From the NCBI GenBank assembly GCA_964569765.1, contig CAZMVY010000204.1:1-8764 (forward strand): DNA of 8,764 nucleotides. Direction: 5' to 3'. Position numbers and translations under genes: made by a program. The DNA is from CAZMVY01 sp964569765 (GTDB taxonomy: Bacteria; Planctomycetota; Phycisphaerae; UBA1845; PWPN01). This document shows, piece by piece, positions 5,801 to 8,764 of the stretch (position 1 is its first letter; each line of letters opens with the position of its first letter). A model generated the notes under the pieces. It saw only the letters and a program-made list of their open reading frames with translations, was not told the DNA's origin and did no database searches.

Positions 5801-7790
5801 GGAGATTCGTGGGATCCTTCTCCACGATCTGCCGGAAGATGCGCTTCGCCTCTTCGGTCTTGCTGCGATCCGGGACTTCGCCGGCGTTCGCCTCGATAAG
5901 CAGTTGCCGCGCCTGGGTCAGCAGCGCCGCTTCACTGAGTTCGCCCCCTTCGGCGTGCAGCCGTTTCTGGATCTCCCGGGCCTTTTCCCAGTTCTTGTCC
6001 CGCGTATAGACCTCCAGCATCACGCCGAGCGCGATGCGGTTGTCCGGGTTGATGCGCAGGGCCTGCTCGGCGGCCTGCACTCCGCGAGGATTCCGATTGG
6101 CATAGAGCACGCTGGCGAGCCGCGCCCATGCCTCGTCGTTGCCCGGAAGCTCGGTTACGACCTGCTGGAGGGCGCGTTCGGCGGCGCCGGTTTCTCCAAC
6201 CCGTGTGTAGAGGTCGCCCAGGGCGAAGCGGATCTCGGTCAGCGCGGGATGGTTCGTTGGCAGACGCTTCTCGGCGAGTTCGAGGGCTCTGATCGCCTCG
6301 CGCAGATTCCCTCGTACGGCTTCGAGGCGACCCTTCATCGTCAGCGCGGCGGGATCACCTTCGCCGGCCTGGGTCTCGGCCACGGCCTTGCGGTAGTAGC
6401 TTTCGGCCTTGGCGATCAGGGCATCGTCGGCCGCCTTGTCCTCAGGACGGCCCGTAAGCTGCTGCATGGCGGTCCGGAAGGCCTGATCCAGCAGAACGAG
6501 CTTGTAGTGGCGATCCTGCCACCGCATTAGGCTGACGCGCACGACCGTGCGATCGAGACGCTGGTCATACACGGTCAGGGCGCGCTTCGGTTCGCCGCGC
6601 GCGTTGTAGAGCATGCCGAGCGCGAGGTAGTTCGCGTATTCGTTCGGAGCGACCTCGACGGCTTTGACGAGTGCTGCCTCGGCCTTTCTGAAGTTTTCAT
6701 CGAGGATCCCCCGGGTGGTCGTGACGGGCCGGCTGGCGGCACCGGCGATCCGGCGTTCGGCCTCCTGCCGCTGGATCCAGTAGTTGCCCAGCGCGATGTA
6801 GCCGTCCATGTCCCGTGGGGCGAGTTCGACGGCCCTGGTAATCTCGACAAGGCCCTGGTCGAGGCAGCTCTTGCGCCGGTCTTCGGGAATGGTGTCGTCG
6901 GCAAGCGCGCGGCGCAGGAGGAATGTGCCGTAATTGCGGCCGGCCGTGGCGGCCTTGCCCGTGGGGGTCTCAGCGGACGGGCGCGACGCGGCCGGCTCCT
7001 GTGCCCCGGCGGCGTTGCGGGAGGCTACCTCGGCCGCGTTGCGGTAGATGCGGTCGGCTTCCTCGTAGTTGCGGGCGGCCTCCTCGCGGGCCTGGCGGGC
7101 GACGTCCCGCTTGTTCGCGGCCGCTTCGCGCTGGCCCAGGGCTTCGAACTGCTGCGCCTCGGCGGTCGCCTTGTCGGCATCTGCCCTGTGGCGGCGGGCA
7201 AGCTCCTCGTAGTACTGCGCCAGGCTGTCGGCGTAGGTGGGGTTTTCGGGGGCGAGTTTCTGCGCCTCCAGCAGATCCTCGAGGCCCTGTTTCTCATACG
7301 TGTCCTTTACGCCTCGGAGTCCGAGCTTCGCCATGCCACGGGCGTAGAGCCCCAGACTGTTCTTCGGATTGACTTTCAACAGCGCCTCCGCCGCCGTGTT
7401 CACCTGTTCCCATGTGGCCACGGCCCGGGCGAGCTTCGCGATGTCGAGGTTCAACTGGACGAGTTTCTGGTGGGCGCCTTCCAGCTTGGGGTTGCTCGTG
7501 ATGGCGTCCGTCCACACCTTGCGGGCCAGGGGGGCGTCGCCCGCCTGCAGCGCCTCCTCGCCGCACTCGATCAGGTAGCGCGGATCATTCGAGACCCGCC
7601 AGGCGCGTGCGTAGAGCTTGGAGGCCTTGGCGTGCTGCTCCTCCCGGACGGCCTGCTCCGCCTGCTTCACGTAGTATTGGGGGTCCTTCTCGGGAAGCGT
7701 CGCCACCATGACGATGCCGGCTGCCGTGGTCAGGACCATCCCGCCGATGGTCAAACCGATTACAAGCTTCTTATTGAGTTGCTTCGCCAT
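2808..7790 (-). CDS. Giant membrane-anchored TPR-repeat protein, exosortase/exopolysaccharide-associated
   Basis: The protein is 1660 residues from the ATG at 7790. A GTG at 7799 would add three residues, but AGGG at 7802-7799 sits 8 nt before the ATG and abuts the GTG, so the ATG is preferred. Residues ~8-32 (LVIGLTIGGMVLTTAAGIVM) form a single N-terminal membrane anchor, with the rest presumably outside the cytoplasm. Nearly all the remainder is TPR-like helical pairs with the usual A-x-Y, G/A and P spacing, for example ALKVNPKNSLGLYARGMAKLG, LALGMLYNARGEPKRAL, and near the C-terminus NVLDTYGWNLCLLGKPAEAI. Residues ~190-262 are Ala/Glu/Arg-rich and probably a long helix or coiled coil, followed by a Pro/Ala/Thr linker to ~285. 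It ends PSTTPAAK. TPR scaffolds such as PrsT accompany exosortase/PEP-CTERM loci but are usually shorter (around 900 residues). Its start overlaps the EpsI-like gene by 20 bp, implying coupled expression. Inferred role: protein-protein scaffold in polysaccharide or envelope-protein export. Confidence 0.88.
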   Translation of the reverse strand: MAKQLNKKLVIGLTIGGMVLTTAAGIVMVATLPEKDPQYYVKQAEQAVREEQHAKASKLYARAWRVSNDPRYLIECGEEALQAGDAPLARKVWTDAITSNPKLEGAHQKLVQLNLDIAKLARAVATWEQVNTAAEALLKVNPKNSLGLYARGMAKLGLRGVKDTYEKQGLEDLLEAQKLAPENPTYADSLAQYYEELARRHRADADKATAEAQQFEALGQREAAANKRDVARQAREEAARNYEEADRIYRNAAEVASRNAAGAQEPAASRPSAETPTGKAATAGRNYGTFLLRRALADDTIPEDRRKSCLDQGLVEITRAVELAPRDMDGYIALGNYWIQRQEAERRIAGAASRPVTTTRGILDENFRKAEAALVKAVEVAPNEYANYLALGMLYNARGEPKRALTVYDQRLDRTVVRVSLMRWQDRHYKLVLLDQAFRTAMQQLTGRPEDKAADDALIAKAESYYRKAVAETQAGEGDPAALTMKGRLEAVRGNLREAIRALELAEKRLPTNHPALTEIRFALGDLYTRVGETGAAERALQQVVTELPGNDEAWARLASVLYANRNPRGVQAAEQALRINPDNRIALGVMLEVYTRDKNWEKAREIQKRLHAEGGELSEAALLTQARQLLIEANAGEVPDRSKTEEAKRIFRQIVEKDPTNLRALSPLVQLLARDKEKEELTNRLNQALEAARRATHKNPKELEQSIQLLSISVSSDKTPEQIARATEEMIRKGEYTTELDREMDFVQFYLRSADYKQALEHAKKASTLNPKDATLTDVLFRLALSNKDLELAKQTAQRAAEYNLDGAQGRFYNARYALATDDPPRAIQELRAALDISGTNSYGQALLGRAFLAAGRYDEAQDAFKKALDINPNSPLAILGMAQLAEFRNLPEAPEYLAKAKELAPNDPWVQQKIAEEQESENPEQAIAAREKQRAAMPSDPEKLEPAHIANLLRLAALYAATKPPKYDKADALYKEALEKVLKNERLQSRTVPWLYATFLRERGDKPDPERGTQVLKTYADALKDKDAKAAVELLIAQHMQAWAQLGLPKAPSRADIDAAYDAAVRISDSFEVLMGTATWYRQSQRIARAEEFYRRAIEKAGTDAEGRNREQVARRYLIDTLVQNRDPERRDEVDALIADYLKRYPEDPSGFLFQGQHYILTGRESEALGAYSRYIEKDPNGALAYYRRGYLWSRQEKWDAALSDLQKAKTLSPAGFDYDHRILLANCLLKKEQPDAAVMEVESIIREDPRAEGVARQLIGLYVTLERFDQAEARALAFRQQFPNSPFWPFRLGQLTEERARRTNDPIRRAELFRTAAQYYRSAAETSKFAPDAVAQYLKTLLVTRQHDEAINYVTQTLPPDKRTFEHRILLANAYAKKGSPEQQVAREFDEAAKAANGSPLGLRIVAESLPLTLGLESAMKWAREHAAAPGDWTGKYMLAILQARNAEAAEKRNQSEAAKAAYAEAEKSLREALAAAGNQDDRLNMMRALAQFLYSRKQFDESCKLSMQIVEAAPNDVVTLNNLAYLLMTDLGKPKEAHEYAKRAAALAPTNANVLDTYGWNLCLLGKPAEAIGPLSIAIDLESENTLARYHRAIAYRKLSEAGKGDAAKSAEAARNDAKRAYELAAQKKETDNITLAAALLQELGVTPPSTTPAAK

Positions 7791-8676
7791 GGATTGCACC
7801 CTGTCTGCCTGCAGGAATCATCGCCGTACCGGTTCCCGCACGCGCGGGACCCGGAAAGAACAACCCGTACGAGATCACCGCCGGCTGCGAGGCCGAAGCG
7901 GGCTTCTCGTGGAGTGCCTTCCAGTCGGGCCAGTGGTTCTCCACCAGAAGGGGGATCAGCTTTCGGAAGAGCTTTGCCGTGGCGGCCATCGCCTCGGGGC
8001 GGCTCGGCGCCACGCCCGTGAGGCTCTGAAACCGTGCCTCCACCTTCGAGAAATACGCATAGGCTTCCCACGGGGCGCCGATCACCGTGCGGACCTCGTT
8101 GCGGTCCACCGCGAAACGGCCGTTGACCCCGAACGTGTACGTCACGACGGGGCGCTCCGTGCCGAGTTTTCCCTTCTTTTCGAGCTCCAGCGCCCGGGCC
8201 GGGATCGGTCGGCCGAGCGCGGGAATGTCGATGTTCCAGTCCTCCGAGGCGCTGACCAGATAGCCGGCGCCCAGATAACAGTTCTCCGGAATGTGCGGTA
8301 CGGGATCGGGCTGTCCGGTGTAGTATGTGACGAAGAGGATGACCTCTTTCACAGGACTCGCGTCGTCCTTGACCTCATCGTCCACCAGAAGCCACTGGAT
8401 ATACTGATCCGTACCGAGCGTGTCGATCGTCTCGGGATTGATCTGAAAGACATCGACGCAGCGATACGGTCGGAGGGCGGCTTTGTCGAGCGTTCCGAGC
8501 GGCGCCCGCAGATCGGCCCGAAGCTTCCGCAGCCGCAGGTTCCACGTGGTGCCGTAGAAGACGGCCGTCAACAGAACCAGCGCCGCCACACACAGAACGA
8601 AGCTCGGTTGGCGCACAGAGGCCGAAACGGCGGCCCGGACGCCGTGGCTACGCTTTGATGCATCCATTACAGACAT
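7771..8676 (-). CDS. EpsI/DUF3485-like exosortase-associated protein
   Basis: The protein has 301 residues. The start ATG at 8676 has AGGGAG at 8688-8683 with a 6-nt gap; a second ATG three codons in (8667) is less well placed. One hydrophobic segment at residues 25-41 (SFVLCVAALVLLTAVFY) is a signal anchor, leaving the bulk extracytoplasmic. The core carries LGTDQYIQWLLVDD (88-100) and VTYYTGQPDPVPHIPENCYLGAG (116-138, split here as VTYYTGQPDPV and PHIPENCYLGAG), matching the EpsI/DUF3485 hallmark H-x-P-x-x-C, with His128 and Cys133. A further part, VTYTFGVNGRFAVDRNEVRTVI (177-198), fits the family's end. About 100 residues follow that are not part of the usual ~200-residue family core, including a C-terminal Pro/Gly-rich stretch. 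EpsI-family proteins accompany exosortase, fused or adjacent, in exopolysaccharide loci; their biochemical activity is not firmly known. An exosortase gene is expected just upstream on the minus strand, outside the window. Confidence 0.82.
   Translation of the reverse strand: MSVMDASKRSHGVRAAVSASVRQPSFVLCVAALVLLTAVFYGTTWNLRLRKLRADLRAPLGTLDKAALRPYRCVDVFQINPETIDTLGTDQYIQWLLVDDEVKDDASPVKEVILFVTYYTGQPDPVPHIPENCYLGAGYLVSASEDWNIDIPALGRPIPARALELEKKGKLGTERPVVTYTFGVNGRFAVDRNEVRTVIGAPWEAYAYFSKVEARFQSLTGVAPSRPEAMAATAKLFRKLIPLLVENHWPDWKALHEKPASASQPAVISYGLFFPGPARAGTGTAMIPAGRQGAIHGEATQ
7799..7802 (-). promoter_or_regulatory. Ribosome binding site of the TPR gene, inside the EpsI-like gene
   Basis: AGGG on the minus strand, 8 nt before the ATG at 7790 and within the last codons of the EpsI-like gene, whose TAA is at 7773-7771. 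The stop of the first gene lies 17-20 nt beyond the start of the second, an arrangement that favours translational coupling. It decides the ATG at 7790 over the GTG at 7799. Confidence 0.55.
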
Positions 8677-8682
8677 ACCGGG

Positions 8683-8688
8683 CTCCCT
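8683..8688 (-). promoter_or_regulatory. Ribosome binding site of the EpsI-like gene
   Basis: AGGGAG on the minus strand, 6 nt before the ATG at 8676. No promoter elements were recognised in the 88 bases between this start and the window edge, consistent with the gene being internal to an operon that begins further upstream. Confidence 0.6.
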
Positions 8689-8764
8689 GCCGCCGCTCCC
8701 TCGAACATGAACGCCCAGCCATACCCGTTCAGATCGGCAGAGAGGCCCTCATGCTAGCGTCCAA

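Noticed and set aside
7708..8658. 316-residue plus-strand open frame opposite the EpsI-like gene
   Set aside because: The minus-strand reading carries the EpsI hallmark motif, a membrane segment, a good ribosome binding site and a coupled neighbour. The plus-strand reading is Arg-rich with no recognisable features.
8677..8764. End of an upstream minus-strand gene (exosortase tail)
   Set aside because: A frame ending in TGA at 8731-8729 has only 11 codons in the window, and another ending in TAA across the EpsI start carries a TAG near the edge. Neither can be identified, so no partial gene is called.
1..8764. Global reassignment of TAG as a sense codon
   Set aside because: The TPR gene ends at TAG (2810-2808) after a natural-looking C-terminus, followed by a hairpin, and only one internal TAG is seen in about 8 kb of coding sequence. 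Site-specific readthrough remains possible.

Overview
The window is GC-rich and densely coded. It holds two gene blocks that converge on a spacer of about 730 bp. The left block (plus strand) is a large secreted-type glycoside-hydrolase-like protein. The right block (minus strand) is a gene for an EpsI/DUF3485-type exosortase-associated protein followed by a giant tetratricopeptide-repeat (TPR) protein. This gene set, together with high GC and abundant short palindromic repeats, suggests a Planctomycetota or related PVC-group bacterium. That assignment is an inference from gene content; there is no rRNA or other marker gene here.

Left block (1-2076, plus). One reading frame runs from the window edge to a TGA at 2074-2076, broken by a single in-frame TAG at 940-942. 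The part before the TAG carries the end of a CBM-like beta-sandwich and further beta-rich sequence. The part after it begins exactly at the PFFPIGIFYGW motif that normally opens the TIM-barrel of this kind of enzyme. It is therefore one gene, either inactivated by a nonsense mutation or read through, and not two genes. The same frame also contains two short palindromic elements (364-413 and 1433-1488) that look like frame-preserving insertions.

Spacer (2077-2807). I see no convincing gene. It holds a bulged hairpin directly after the hydrolase stop, two overlapping hairpins at 2176-2233, and a pair of inverted REP-like units at 2252-2330. Each REP-like unit starts with GTAG followed by a small hairpin, like elements mobilised by RAYT-type transposases. 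Further GC-rich hairpins follow, including one immediately behind the TPR stop codon.

Right block (8676-2808, minus). The EpsI-like gene has a good ribosome binding site and one membrane segment. Its last codons overlap the start of the TPR gene by 20 bp when the TPR ATG at 7790 is used, so the two are probably translationally coupled. In exosortase systems such proteins accompany an exosortase, which would be expected upstream, beyond position 8764. The TPR protein has an N-terminal membrane anchor and is predicted to be a very long superhelical scaffold, plausibly serving exopolysaccharide or envelope-protein export with the EpsI-like protein. No tRNA, rRNA, CRISPR array or intact transposase was seen.
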